64,000 nt of DNA from Burkholderiales bacterium (GCA_028868825.1 JAGWTU010000001.1:186001-250000); one strand, 5' to 3'; positions 44,794-52,656 are shown, numbered from the stretch's first letter. Notes: generated by a model from the letters alone, not told the origin. Numbers and translations: made by a program.

Positions 44794-45995
44794 GCGCGGT
44801 TCAAGACCTGGCGCGGCTGCAAAGCGCAGCGCCAGCGGTGCGGCTGATCCGTGGCGATGCGGTTGCGCTTGAGCCGGTACGGTGGCTGTGGCCGGGCTTC
44901 CTGCCGGCCGGCATGCTCACGCTCCTTGGCGGCGCCCCTGGCTGCGGAAAGACAACCATCGCGCTTTCGCTTGCCGCCACCGTGGCCCGCGCCGGCGCCT
45001 GGCCCGATGGATCGCGCTGCGCTCGGCCGGGTGATGTGCTGATCTGGAGCGGAGAGGATGCACACCCCGTGCTGGCCGCGCGCCTTGCAGCAATGGGCGC
45101 CGACATGTGCCGCATTCACTTCATCGACGGCATCAGCGGCGGCGAAGGCGAGGCATTCGACCCGGGCCGGGATATGCCGCTACTAGAGGCCACGGCTGAA
45201 ACGCTCAAGGCGCCTCGCCTGCTGATCGTTGACCCCATCGTCTCGGCAGTGATCGGTGACAGCCACAAGGGCGCCGAGGTGCGCCGGTCCCTGCAACCAG
45301 TCGTCGCACTGGCCCAGCGCCTCGGCTGCGCAGTGATCGGGATCACGCATTTCAGCAAGGGAACTGCCGGGCGCGACCCTGCCGAGCGAATCACCGGCAG
45401 CATTGCATTCGCCGCGCTGGCCCGGCTGGTGCTCGTGGCTGCCAAAGTGCAGGCCGACGAAGGCGACGAACCGCGGCGCGTGCTGGTCCGGGCGAAGTCG
45501 AACATCGGGCCCGACGACGGCGGATTCTCCTACTCGCTGGATCGAGTGGAAGTGGCGCCCGAAGTCGAAGGCCAGCGCGTGGTGTGGCTCGAGGCTCTGC
45601 AGGGATCGGCTCGCGATGTACTGGCCGAGGCCGAGGCCAACCCGGACGACGACGGCGAATCGTCGGCGCTCGATGAAGCCGTGCAGTTCCTGCGGTCGGA
45701 GCTGAAGGACGGCCCAAAGCCGGCAAAGGCGATATTCCGCGAGGCGCGCGACGCAGGCCACGCCGAGCGGACAGTGAAGCGCGCGAAGTCGGATCTACAG
45801 GTCGAATCGCTCAAGGAGAAGTCCGGCTGGGTCTGGGCGCTTCCGATCAAGGAGGCCAAGGAGGCCAACAGTGCCAACGATTCCAAGGGTCAAACTGGCG
45901 GCCCCCTTGCGAGTTCGGCCAACAGTGCCAGCGATTCACCCCTTGGATTCCTTGGCACCCTTGGCACCCTTGCCGACGATGCGGAGGCGATCTGA
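44790..45995 (+). CDS. RecA-fold (RepA/DnaB-like) ATPase of the element
   Basis: 401 residues. Walker A GGAPGCGKTTIALSLAATV near residue 50, the strand LLIVDPIVSA as Walker B, and GCAVIGITHFSKG as the Q/H motif, as in RSF1010 RepA-like hexameric helicases and phage AAA_25 proteins. The C-terminus has a probable DNA-binding helix region (DAGHAERTVKRAKSDLQVES) and a low-complexity Gly/Ser tail. It overlaps genes on both sides. Confidence 0.85.
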   Translation: MSAVQDLARLQSAAPAVRLIRGDAVALEPVRWLWPGFLPAGMLTLLGGAPGCGKTTIALSLAATVARAGAWPDGSRCARPGDVLIWSGEDAHPVLAARLAAMGADMCRIHFIDGISGGEGEAFDPGRDMPLLEATAETLKAPRLLIVDPIVSAVIGDSHKGAEVRRSLQPVVALAQRLGCAVIGITHFSKGTAGRDPAERITGSIAFAALARLVLVAAKVQADEGDEPRRVLVRAKSNIGPDDGGFSYSLDRVEVAPEVEGQRVVWLEALQGSARDVLAEAEANPDDDGESSALDEAVQFLRSELKDGPKPAKAIFREARDAGHAERTVKRAKSDLQVESLKEKSGWVWALPIKEAKEANSANDSKGQTGGPLASSANSASDSPLGFLGTLGTLADDAEAI

Positions 45996-46447
45996 TGGGC
46001 GCCCGCGATCTGTTGCACAGCTTGGCCGGCGCCGGTCTGAGCGTCAGTGCGGATGGCGACCGCCTTGTGATCCGGCCGGCGTCGAAGCTGACCGACACCA
46101 TGCGGACGGCGCTGCGCGAGGCGAAGGCCGAATTGCTGGCGCTACTGGCCGGCGGTCCCGACGACGCCGAGGCCTTCGAGGAACGTGCGGCCATCTTCGA
46201 ATTCGACGGCGGCGTGCCGAGGGCCGAGGCTGAGGCGCTGGCCCTCGGCGTCACCAAAGGTGCGGGTCCGGCCGTCCTTGTCGTCGACATCGATACCCGA
46301 GTGCGCTGCATCCGCTGCCGGCATTACCGCCCGGGCCGGTGCTCGAGCTGGCGGGCGGCTGGGTTGGCCGCGGCCGAGGTGGGGCCCGATCTGGCATCGC
46401 TGCCGCAGCGCTGCCCGAGCTTCCTTCTGCGGAGCATGGCCTCGTGA
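45995..46447 (+). CDS. TubC N-terminal-docking-like protein with Cys-rich C-terminus
   Basis: 150 residues. The first ~50 residues (ARDLLHSLAGAGLSVSADGD, RLVIRPASKLTDTMRTALRE, AKAELLALL) match the TubC docking-domain pattern known from NRPS/PKS proteins, where it mediates protein-protein docking. The C-terminus has a Cys cluster (RCIRCRHYRPGRCSSWRAAG, QRCPSF) that may bind zinc. Similar stand-alone domains are reported on phage-like elements, where they are not linked to NRPS work. It is coupled at both ends (TGATG, GTGA). Confidence 0.7.
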   Translation: MGARDLLHSLAGAGLSVSADGDRLVIRPASKLTDTMRTALREAKAELLALLAGGPDDAEAFEERAAIFEFDGGVPRAEAEALALGVTKGAGPAVLVVDIDTRVRCIRCRHYRPGRCSSWRAAGLAAAEVGPDLASLPQRCPSFLLRSMAS

Positions 46448-47679
46448 TCGCCCCGACCCTACTCGAGGCATCGTTGGCCGCTGACTGCCGCCCGCTGAGA
46501 CAGTGGAACATCCTGCGCGAGGTCGCCCTGTCCGGTCGCGTCGATGTTGGCCGCCTTCGATCGGCGCTGCATCAGGCGGCTTGCATTCACCCGCTTTCCC
46601 GGGCTCGTCGGCTGGCCGATCGTGCCGGCGGATGGGTCTGGGGCATCGCGGACGATGTGCCTGGCGAACTGCTGCGCGTGGTCGACACCGCAACGCTAGG
46701 AACGGATGCCGTGTTGCGCGAACTGCAGTCCGAGCGGCTGTACCCCGTCGCATCCCCTGCCTTCAGGTGCATCGTCGTGCGCGGTCCAACTGCCGACCGA
46801 ATGCTGTTCAACTTCTGCCACGAGCGGACAGACGGTATCGGCGCGATGGCTTTCCTTGCCTCAGTGCAGCGCTCCTACTCCGGCGAGGCTGATCCGGCGC
46901 GTGGCGTCGACTGGATCGATCGGCGGTATGTCGGAGGCGCGATCTTGCATACCCGCGCGGCTTGGCCCGGCCTGATTCAACATGAGCCAATCGACCACTT
47001 GGCACCTGAAGTCGACCGCGCGCTGTCGTCACATGACACCCACATCGTGAATACCACGGTCTCGGATGTCGAAGCGTTGGCACTGAGGCGCGCGGCTCAA
47101 GGGGTGACGATCACTCATCAAGTCGTGGCCGCGATGTCGATTGCCTGCGATCAGTGGAATAGCGCGCGTGGCCGCAGCCCCGGACGAATCTGCATTGCCG
47201 TGCCCGTGAACGCTCGCCCCGATGCGTGGGCGATGCAGGGATTCATGGGGAGGTTCGGAACACTGTTCGTCAACACGGCGCCGGGTGAGCGGACCGACAT
47301 CAATACGGCGTCTCGATCCGTCGCGGAGCAAGTCCGCCACATGATCCCGATTGCGAAGGATGCGGCCGACAGCCTGGCTAGACCGGCCCCGTTGGCCATC
47401 GTGCCGACAGAGCCGGCCGCGCCGATCCCGGAGAGCTTCATTCCAACGGCGGCTGTCTCTAGCCTGGGCGCCTGGCGCCTACCCGCTTTCGGGCGCGCCG
47501 GGCAGGTGCTGGACGTATGGGCGCCGCCGCTGGCTCAGGAACCGATGGCGGTAGCGCTTGGAGTGCTGGGCATGCGGGGCGGCGTTCGCCTGTCCTTCAG
47601 GTTCGCCGCGTCGATGATCGGGGGAGACGGTGGGCTGCAGTTCGCACAGATGGTGCGCGAGCTGCTGTTGGTTCGGTGA
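46444..47679 (+). CDS. Condensation-domain-like (CoA-acyltransferase superfamily) protein
   Basis: 411 residues, starting GTG inside the stop of the TubC-like gene. It follows the plan of the NRPS condensation/PapA/alcohol-acetyltransferase superfamily: FNFCHERTDGIGAMAFLASV near residue 125 aligns with HHxxxDG (first His is Cys, second His and Asp kept), a mid-domain GFMGRFGTLFVNTAPGE, and AAVSSLGAWRLPAFG resembling the late vSNlG motif. With TubC-like upstream this looks like a split, stand-alone acyl-transfer or docking pair on a mobile element. Acceptor and donor unknown; it has no carrier protein or adenylation gene nearby. Confidence 0.68.
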   Translation: MIAPTLLEASLAADCRPLRQWNILREVALSGRVDVGRLRSALHQAACIHPLSRARRLADRAGGWVWGIADDVPGELLRVVDTATLGTDAVLRELQSERLYPVASPAFRCIVVRGPTADRMLFNFCHERTDGIGAMAFLASVQRSYSGEADPARGVDWIDRRYVGGAILHTRAAWPGLIQHEPIDHLAPEVDRALSSHDTHIVNTTVSDVEALALRRAAQGVTITHQVVAAMSIACDQWNSARGRSPGRICIAVPVNARPDAWAMQGFMGRFGTLFVNTAPGERTDINTASRSVAEQVRHMIPIAKDAADSLARPAPLAIVPTEPAAPIPESFIPTAAVSSLGAWRLPAFGRAGQVLDVWAPPLAQEPMAVALGVLGMRGGVRLSFRFAASMIGGDGGLQFAQMVRELLLVR

Positions 47680-47716
47680 GGCATTCAGCCGCTCTGCAAG
47701 AGCAAGGAGAAACAAG

Positions 47717-48139
47717 ATGACGAACCCCAAGCGCCCGGGTCGATGGAAGCCAGGCGAGAGCGGCAACCCAAACGGCCGCAAACCCGGAAGCAGCGAAGTC
47801 GGCAAGCTGCGCGCCAGCATCGCGACGCACATCCCCGACATCATCGCCAAGCTGGTCGAGCAGGCAAAGGGCGGCGATCCTGCAGCGGCCAGGCTGCTTA
47901 TCGAGCGCGTGATTCCGCCGCTCAAGGCGTCCGAGCAACCCGCGCCGATGGCATTGCCGGACGGCACCCTTACCGATCAGGGGAGGGCTGTCCTGACGGC
48001 GACCGGGGCGGGTGACATTGCCCCAGGCCAGGCCGCCCAACTCTTGAGCGGGCTTGGATCCCTTGCCCGGCTGATCGAAACCGATGATCTTGCCGCGCGG
48101 ATTGCGGCATTGGAGGCGAAGCATGGCAACAAACCTTGA
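47717..48139 (+). CDS. DUF5681 domain protein
   Basis: 140 residues. The N-terminus RPGRWKPGESGNPNGRKPGS is the DUF5681 signature, often found next to phage terminase genes. The C-terminus (LLSGLGSLARLIETDDLAAR) is a helical region ending in a probable coiled coil. A good ribosome site (AAGGAG) precedes ATG 47717. No large terminase follows, so here it is orphaned. It overlaps the next gene by 17 bp. Confidence 0.75.
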   Translation: MTNPKRPGRWKPGESGNPNGRKPGSSEVGKLRASIATHIPDIIAKLVEQAKGGDPAAARLLIERVIPPLKASEQPAPMALPDGTLTDQGRAVLTATGAGDIAPGQAAQLLSGLGSLARLIETDDLAARIAALEAKHGNKP

Positions 48140-48356
48140 GCGGCGCGTCGTTGCGCTCGAGTCTCAGCGTTCCATCGACAAGCCCGCGGCGGAGATGACC
48201 GACCGCGAGTTGTTGGCGATCGCGGTCCCGGAATACAAAGGTCCCATGCCGCCTGACGATGAGTTGGTGGCGATGCTCGAGAAGTGCCTGGGAAGGTCGA
48301 TACCTACGGCGCCCGCGCAGCTACTGTTCAAGGGGGGCGCAAATGGCGACTCTTGA
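48123..48356 (+). CDS. Small element protein with MAT-LERR N-terminus (first)
   Basis: 77 residues. The N-terminus MATNLERRVVALESQ is a short coiled-coil-like helix. The rest (EMTDRELLAIAVPEYKGPMP) has no recognised family. Similar N-terminus in the next gene suggests a duplicated module. Confidence 0.55.
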   Translation: MATNLERRVVALESQRSIDKPAAEMTDRELLAIAVPEYKGPMPPDDELVAMLEKCLGRSIPTAPAQLLFKGGANGDS

Positions 48357-48615
48357 GCGGCGGATTGAAGCGATGGAGCAGATGGGCGCGGCGCGCAGCA
48401 ACGGCATTGCGGTGATTGCGCGACAGGTCATCAGTCCCGGGGGCCTCGAGCCGGACAACGGCGCTTGCGACATGGAGGGCGCGACGTATGCCCGCGGGCT
48501 CCACGAGTCATCCGACGAGTTCGAAGGCCGCATGATGGCGACCGCCGAGGGCTTGAGCCGCAGTCAAGGGCGATCGATTCGGATTATCTTCAGCCCGGCC
48601 GCCCTTGCCACGTAG
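48343..48615 (+). CDS. Small element protein with MAT-LERR N-terminus (second)
   Basis: 90 residues; MATLERRIEAMEQMG echoes the upstream protein and lies in a 14-bp overlap with it. The remainder (NDACDMEGATYARGLHESSD-like region in the middle, IIFSPAALAT at the end) is not recognised. It is the last plus-strand gene of the element. Confidence 0.5.
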   Translation: MATLERRIEAMEQMGAARSNGIAVIARQVISPGGLEPDNGACDMEGATYARGLHESSDEFEGRMMATAEGLSRSQGRSIRIIFSPAALAT

Positions 48616-48742
48616 CGGGGGCGCGGCCCAGATGACCGCAGGCGAGCTGACCGGCCTTTGCCGAGCGGATAAAGAAACGGCGGGAAACGCCCGCCAGACC
48701 TAGAACCTGGGCGTGGTGGACGGAGCGTAGGCCAGATGGGTG

Positions 48743-49123
48743 CTAGTCCGGACAGGGCCAGTATGCGGCAAGTGCACCTTGCACAAACATGCCCGCTGGA
48801 AGCCAGGAACTTCGATCCCACGCGGTTCCGCCCGGGGCAACCAGTCTCCCCCGGAGTTCGAAATACCTGGCCTGGACTACGGCATAGGCGATCTTCCCCG
48901 TCGTCCCAGGTGGCGTGCACACGCGCACCTTCCGGGCGGTTGGATCCGCGCTGTCGGCGGCCGATACAAGCTGCCCCGATTCGTAGCCCGCGAGCCAGCC
49001 CATCACGAACATCGCCGCCTGCGTCTCGTCCAACTCGACGAGATCCTTCGCCGAGAAGGCGCTCTGCGCTTCGGCGGCGCTGGCGGCCGTGGCAAGCAAA
49101 ACGGCGGCGATCAGGCGTCTCAT
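48743..49123 (-). CDS. Rap1a/Tai-like secreted protein
   Basis: 126 residues on the opposite strand to the rest of the element. A signal peptide (MRRLIAAVLLATAASAAEA) is followed by FVMGWLAGYESG, VRVCTPPGTTGKIAYAVVQA and FVQGALAAYWPCPD, the layout of Rap1a/Tai-type periplasmic immunity proteins with two conserved Cys. It has no cognate effector in the element, and a plain periplasmic role is possible. Start at 49123 chosen for the signal peptide; the frame is open to 49168. Confidence 0.6.
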   Translation of the reverse strand: MRRLIAAVLLATAASAAEAQSAFSAKDLVELDETQAAMFVMGWLAGYESGQLVSAADSADPTARKVRVCTPPGTTGKIAYAVVQARYFELRGRLVAPGGTAWDRSSWLPAGMFVQGALAAYWPCPD

Positions 49124-49173
49124 CGTGGCCCTCCCTTTTCGGGCGACGATACCTTGCCGGAGGCGCACGATTC

Positions 49174-49195
49174 ACCGGGTAACTTTCCGGGTAAC
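49174..49195 (+). promoter_or_regulatory. Right-end arm-type repeats of the element
   Basis: ACCGGGTAAC (49174-49183) and TCCGGGTAAC (49186-49195), again spaced 12 bp, about 80 bp inside attR. Confidence 0.7.
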
Positions 49196-49266
49196 TCAGC
49201 CGGCCAGAAGGGCGGAAAACTAGCATCCATGCGGCTTTTCAGCCACAGTGTGAGTGACCCCGGTCC

Positions 49267-49337
49267 TCCAAGGCTCCGCAAGGGGCCGTTTATGACCAAG
49301 GCGCCAAGTAAATCAACGACTTGGCGCCTTTTTCATG
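49267..49337 (+). repeat. attR: right 71-bp direct repeat
   Basis: Copy of 39911-39981 with one mismatch. It carries a second copy of the ssrA terminator stem-loop at 49298-49333. The bases just left of it (CCCCGGTCC) loosely echo the tmRNA 3' end. Confidence 0.9.
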
Positions 49338-49358
49338 TGCGCCCGGCATGGGCGCACA

Positions 49359-49392
49359 GAAAAAAGGGCTCGAGCGATGGCGCCCGAGCCCT
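49359..49392 (-). terminator. Rho-independent terminator for minus-strand genes right of attR
   Basis: On minus, stem AGGGCTCG / CGAGCCCT followed by six T residues. It would end the unit containing the small Cys protein at 49525-49773. Confidence 0.75.
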
Positions 49393-49524
49393 GAAGCCGA
49401 TTTCCGATCAGCTGAGGAATTCCGGCCCCACTGTGCGCTCGATGCGGGGCCGCGTCATCCGCCCAAGTCGGGTGTATCCCCAGGTTCGAGGGGGAGGGGT
49501 GTCGGCTCCCACGGGGAGCGCAAG

Positions 49525-49773
49525 CTATGGCGCCCACGCGACCGTGACGACGTTCTCGGGCAGCCGCGCCACCGGCGCGTTCGCCATCTGGACGCCAAGT
49601 GGCGGGCCCGACTCGTCGTCGGCGCCGACCTCGCGCTCGAACCCGCTGCATCCCCATTGCGGCTGCGACCGCACGCGGGCGGCATTGGGCAGCGCGCAAC
49701 GTGCTGCGCTGCCCTCCGACGTCATGCCGACGAAGCGCGTGCAATGCCAACACGGACGCTCGCGCGACCCCAT
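49525..49773 (-). CDS. Small Cys-containing conserved protein
   Basis: 82 residues. RERPCWHCTRFVGMTSEGSA, ARCALPNAARVR and QPQWGCSGFEREVGADDE give a CxxC plus two later Cys that may bind metal. I know similar small proteins in Burkholderiales core genomes, but no function. Start at 49773 is chosen; the frame is open to 49833. Confidence 0.6.
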   Translation of the reverse strand: MGSRERPCWHCTRFVGMTSEGSAARCALPNAARVRSQPQWGCSGFEREVGADDESGPPLGVQMANAPVARLPENVVTVAWAP

Positions 49774-49944
49774 GCTCGTGCTCTGGCTGATCTGTCGTCC
49801 CATGCCGACGAGCATGCCGGCCGGGTGGCTCACAACTTGAGTCTGCGCGTTCGCGGGGTGAAACCATAGGTACCTCCCGGGCTTCGATCATCGATGGCAC
49901 CGCCGGGCGGACACTGACGCCCCTTCCGACAAACTCACGCAACG

Positions 49945-50169
49945 ATGCGGTACACCGTTTCAGGCGTGGCAGGCGATCAGATCGCCCTTCTCGACGGCGC
50001 GGGTCACCGCTATGCCGCCCGCGTCCTGCAATCCGCTCCGGCGGTCGGCGTCGAAGTCCACGGCGGGCACCCCGTGCCGGGCTTCGCGATCCTCACGGCA
50101 CCGCGCACCGGGCAAACCTGCCTCGTCGTCTTCGGCCCGGTCAGCGCTCGGACCACGCGTTCGGAGTAG
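49945..50169 (+). CDS. Small hypothetical protein
   Basis: 74 residues, beta-rich (GDQIALLDGAGHRYAARVLQ, GFAILTAPRTGQTCLVVFGP). No family recognised. It lies between attR flank and the hemerythrin gene; moderate coding appearance. Confidence 0.45.
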   Translation: MRYTVSGVAGDQIALLDGAGHRYAARVLQSAPAVGVEVHGGHPVPGFAILTAPRTGQTCLVVFGPVSARTTRSE

Positions 50170-50286
50170 CAGCGCCGCCCAGCGGAATTCACCCGGCCCT
50201 TGAGTTCGATCAAATGCGAGCCATGCCTGCTCCGTAGAGTCGTCAGGGATTGCAACCGTTGAGCAGTGGTTTGGAGAGACGCACCG

Positions 50287-50688
50287 ATGCAGGTGTTTGC
50301 ATGGCAGGCCGGCTACGAGGTCGGCGACCCCGAGGTGGACGATCAGCACCGCCATCTGTTTACGCTTGCGAATCATGTGCTCGCGGCCACCGGGCGCTCG
50401 GCGCTGGCGCATGCGGCGGTGCAGCTCCACGACTATGTGCGTGAGCATTTCGGCAACGAAGAAGGGCTGATGCGGCGCGTCAACTACCCCGAGCGCAGCC
50501 TGCACGAGGCATTGCACGACGAACTGATCGCGCGGCTCAATGCCATCAGCTCGGCGGTGGCCGCCGGCGCCGGAAGCCGCGAGGAGCTGCGGCAGTTCCT
50601 CAGCCATTGGTTGCTGGGCCACATCGCGACGCAGGACAGCCGGCTCTGCGCCTATGTCCGCGCCGTGGGCGGGCGGGCCGCGGACTGA
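50287..50688 (+). CDS. Bacteriohemerythrin
   Basis: 133 residues, a non-heme di-iron O2-binding protein. Metal ligands are in WQAGYEVGDPEVDDQHRHLF (His), HDYVREHFGNEEGLM (His, Glu), YPERSLHEALHDEL (His) and HWLLGHIATQD (His), in canonical spacing. GGAGAGA precedes the ATG at 50287. Role in O2 storage, delivery or sensing is family knowledge; proximity to formate dehydrogenase is suggestive only. Confidence 0.88.
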   Translation: MQVFAWQAGYEVGDPEVDDQHRHLFTLANHVLAATGRSALAHAAVQLHDYVREHFGNEEGLMRRVNYPERSLHEALHDELIARLNAISSAVAAGAGSREELRQFLSHWLLGHIATQDSRLCAYVRAVGGRAAD

Positions 50689-50816
50689 GCAAGAATCCGC
50701 GCCGGATGCGGCCGGCGCAGGGACGGCGCATGAAGGGCGACAGCCGCTTGCAAGAATGCGGCGCCGTCGACGTCTATGGCGTTGCCACCGCCCCAGTCTT
50801 CGCATAATGCCCGCCC

Positions 50817-51437
50817 ATGCCCCCGTACCCGCCTGCCCGCGCGCCGGCCTCGTTGAGCCAACTCGACCCCGCGACCCTGCTTGCGCTGCGCGCCGACATG
50901 CTGCGCTTCGCGCGGCTGCAGCTGCGCCACGCCGAGGTCGCCGAGGACCTCGTGCAGGAGGCGATCGAGGCGGCGCTGCGCGGCGCGCCGGGCTTCGCCG
51001 GGCAGTCGTCGCTCAAGACCTGGGTGTTCGCGATCCTGCGCCATCGCATCATCGACCACCTGCGCACGGCGGCGCGCGTGGTGCCGATGTCGTCGCTGGT
51101 CGACGACGGCGACGACTGGCAGGAGCAGGTCGAGGCGCTGTTCAATGCCGAAGGCCGCTGGCGCGAGGACGCGCGACCGGTGCCGTGGCCGGCGCCCGAC
51201 GCATCGATGCAGAGCAAGCAGTTCTGGCGTGTCTTCGAGGCCTGCCTCGATCACCTGCCGGCGCAGATGGGACGCGTGTTCATGATGCGTGAATTCCTCG
51301 GTCTCGAGACCGCCGAGATCTGCGAGCAGGCCGGCGTCTCTAACAGCAATTGCCATGTGCTGCTGCATCGCGCGCGGCTGAAGCTGCGCGACTGCCTGCA
51401 GCGCGGCTGGGGTGACCCCGAAGGCGCGTCATGCTGA
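50817..51437 (+). CDS. ECF-family RNA polymerase sigma factor
   Basis: 206 residues. Sigma region 2 (DMLRFARLQLRHAEVAEDLV, then KTWVFAILRHRIIDHLR) and region 4 (CLDHLPAQMGRVFMMREFLG, ETAEICEQAGVSNSNCHVLL) are present, with a longer linker between them than usual. It overlaps the next gene by 7 bp, which encodes a zinc-binding anti-sigma-like protein. No target promoter can be assigned from sequence. Confidence 0.88.
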   Translation: MPPYPPARAPASLSQLDPATLLALRADMLRFARLQLRHAEVAEDLVQEAIEAALRGAPGFAGQSSLKTWVFAILRHRIIDHLRTAARVVPMSSLVDDGDDWQEQVEALFNAEGRWREDARPVPWPAPDASMQSKQFWRVFEACLDHLPAQMGRVFMMREFLGLETAEICEQAGVSNSNCHVLLHRARLKLRDCLQRGWGDPEGASC

Positions 51438-51664
51438 GCTGCCTGCAGGTGACCGAACTCTGCTCGCGCGAACTCGACGGACCGCTGCGTCGCGGCGAGC
51501 GCCTGGGCCTGGGGCTGCATCTGATGATGTGCAGCGGCTGTACGCGTTATCGCGCGCAGATGAAGGCCTTGCGGCAGGCGATGTCGACCTATGCCCAGGG
51601 TGGCGCCGAGACCGCCGAGTCGGCGCCGGACGACGACCCGCCGGCGACCGCTCGCTCGCGCTGA
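51431..51664 (+). CDS. Zinc-finger anti-sigma-like protein
   Basis: 77 residues; LGLHLMMCSGCTRYRAQMKA carries the HxxxCxxC zinc motif of ZAS (zf-HC2) anti-sigma factors, preceded by QVTELCSRELDGPLRRGER. Overlap with the sigma gene supports pairing. It has no membrane segment, so it would be a soluble regulator. Confidence 0.8.
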   Translation: MLSCLQVTELCSRELDGPLRRGERLGLGLHLMMCSGCTRYRAQMKALRQAMSTYAQGGAETAESAPDDDPPATARSR

Positions 51665-51695
51665 GCGAGCGGCCCTGCGCCGCCGTGCGAAGCGA

Positions 51696-52091
51696 TCAGA
51701 ACACCAGCGTGCGCCAGCGCAGATCGCAGGCGCGCGCCATGAACTGCACGGCGCCGCCGCGGCCACTGCATTCGGCGATGAGCCGGTCGTGCGTCAATCC
51801 CTGCGCATGCAGCGCGTCGGTGCAGGCCAGCAGCACCGCGCCATGCGAAACCGCCTCGCGCATCGCATCCAGCACGGTCTTGGCGTGATGCGGCGATGCG
51901 CGCAGGCCGGCGGCCACGCCGGGCTGGAGCAACAGGACGCTGCGCGCCGTGAAGTAGATCTCCACCGGCATGTCCATCGCCGCCGCGGCGGCGGCGTGGA
52001 AGAACGGCGTGGCCAGGCGCTGCGGCGCCTCGGGCTCGCTGGCCCAGAGCAGGATCGCGATGCCCGCGGCCGCGTCGCTCTCGCCATTCAT
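51696..52091 (-). CDS. DsrE-family protein
   Basis: 131 residues. DsrE/DsrF-like fold with AIAILLWASEPEAPQRLATP, DMPVEIYFTARSVLLLQP and LLACTDALHAQGLTHDRLIA, where the Cys in ACTDAL is the position of the reactive Cys in sulfur-transfer members. It is the last gene of the formate-dehydrogenase/selenium unit (ATGA overlap with the GcvH-like gene). Sulfur-trafficking role is inferred from family. Confidence 0.75.
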   Translation of the reverse strand: MNGESDAAAGIAILLWASEPEAPQRLATPFFHAAAAAAMDMPVEIYFTARSVLLLQPGVAAGLRASPHHAKTVLDAMREAVSHGAVLLACTDALHAQGLTHDRLIAECSGRGGAVQFMARACDLRWRTLVF

Positions 52092-52525
52092 TCGGCGTCC
52101 CCGATGCGATTCAGCCAGGCGTGATGCGCCATCGCGGCCGGCACTGCGGCGCCGTGGAGCAGGGCGGGGCGGTCGGCAGCGAAATCCGCCAGCCGGATCC
52201 TGGCCAGCCAGCCTTCGTCGTACGGCGAGCGGTGCACGAGTTCGGGCACATCCTCGAGCCGCTCGTTGCGCTCCAGCACCACGCCGCGCACGGGCGACTT
52301 CACCGAGACGATGCTCTTGGCCAATTCCACGACCGCGACCGAGCGGCCCTGTTCGATCTCCGACCCCGGGCTCTTCGGCCGGCACATGTATATCTCGCCG
52401 GCCGCGCGGATGCCCAGCGCCGTGATGCCGACCGTCGCGCTGCCGTCGTCGTGCAGCCGGGCCCAGACCTGGTGTTCGACCAGGTACCAGAGATCTTCGG
52501 GAAAGTGCAGGCCCAAGGCATCCAT
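52088..52525 (-). CDS. GcvH-like lipoyl-carrier protein
   Basis: 145 residues. The lipoyl domain fold shows GSATVGITALGIRAAGEIYM and SVAVVELAKSIVSVKSPVRG, with the lipoylated Lys in ELAKS. It is unlikely to be the housekeeping glycine-cleavage H protein, because no gcvT or gcvP is near; it resembles lipoate-binding proteins paired with sulfur-transfer genes. It lies 13 bp after tRNA-Sec and is coupled to the DsrE-like gene. Confidence 0.8.
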   Translation of the reverse strand: MDALGLHFPEDLWYLVEHQVWARLHDDGSATVGITALGIRAAGEIYMCRPKSPGSEIEQGRSVAVVELAKSIVSVKSPVRGVVLERNERLEDVPELVHRSPYDEGWLARIRLADFAADRPALLHGAAVPAAMAHHAWLNRIGDAE

Positions 52526-52538
52526 GGTTCACCGCCCG

Positions 52539-52634
52539 TGGCGGAGGAGGGTGGGAGTCGAACCCACCCGGCGACGCATGGCGCCACCCACCGGGTTTGA
52601 AGCCCGGCCGATCCACCAGGATCGTTCCTCCTCC
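52539..52634 (-). tRNA. selC: Selenocysteine tRNA (tRNA-Sec, anticodon UCA)
   Basis: 96 nt on minus including encoded CCA. An 8-bp acceptor stem (GGAGGAGG / CCTCCTCC), anticodon loop GCTTCAAACC with TCA, a long variable arm (GGTGGCGCCATGCGTCGCC) and TTCGACTC in the T arm are diagnostic. It lies 22 bp after selB and 13 bp before the GcvH-like gene, in one transcription direction. Confidence 0.95.
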
Positions 52635-52656
52635 GTTGCAATCGATCGCGCGATTC

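Larger units (their letters stand above)
39911..49337. mobile_element. 9.36-kb integrative element in the 3' flank of ssrA
   Basis: Bounded by 71-bp direct repeats with one mismatch (39911-39981 and 49267-49337). The first begins at the base after the tmRNA CCA. An integrase sits next to the left repeat; all but one gene runs rightward in a tightly overlapping array. It has a primase-like and ATPase pair but no capsid, portal, large terminase or tail genes, so it resembles a phage satellite or P4-type element. Confidence 0.88.

Noticed and set aside
49255-49266. A second tmRNA 3' end fragment left of attR
   Set aside because: Only CCCCGGTCC resembles it, with an indel; too weak to claim.
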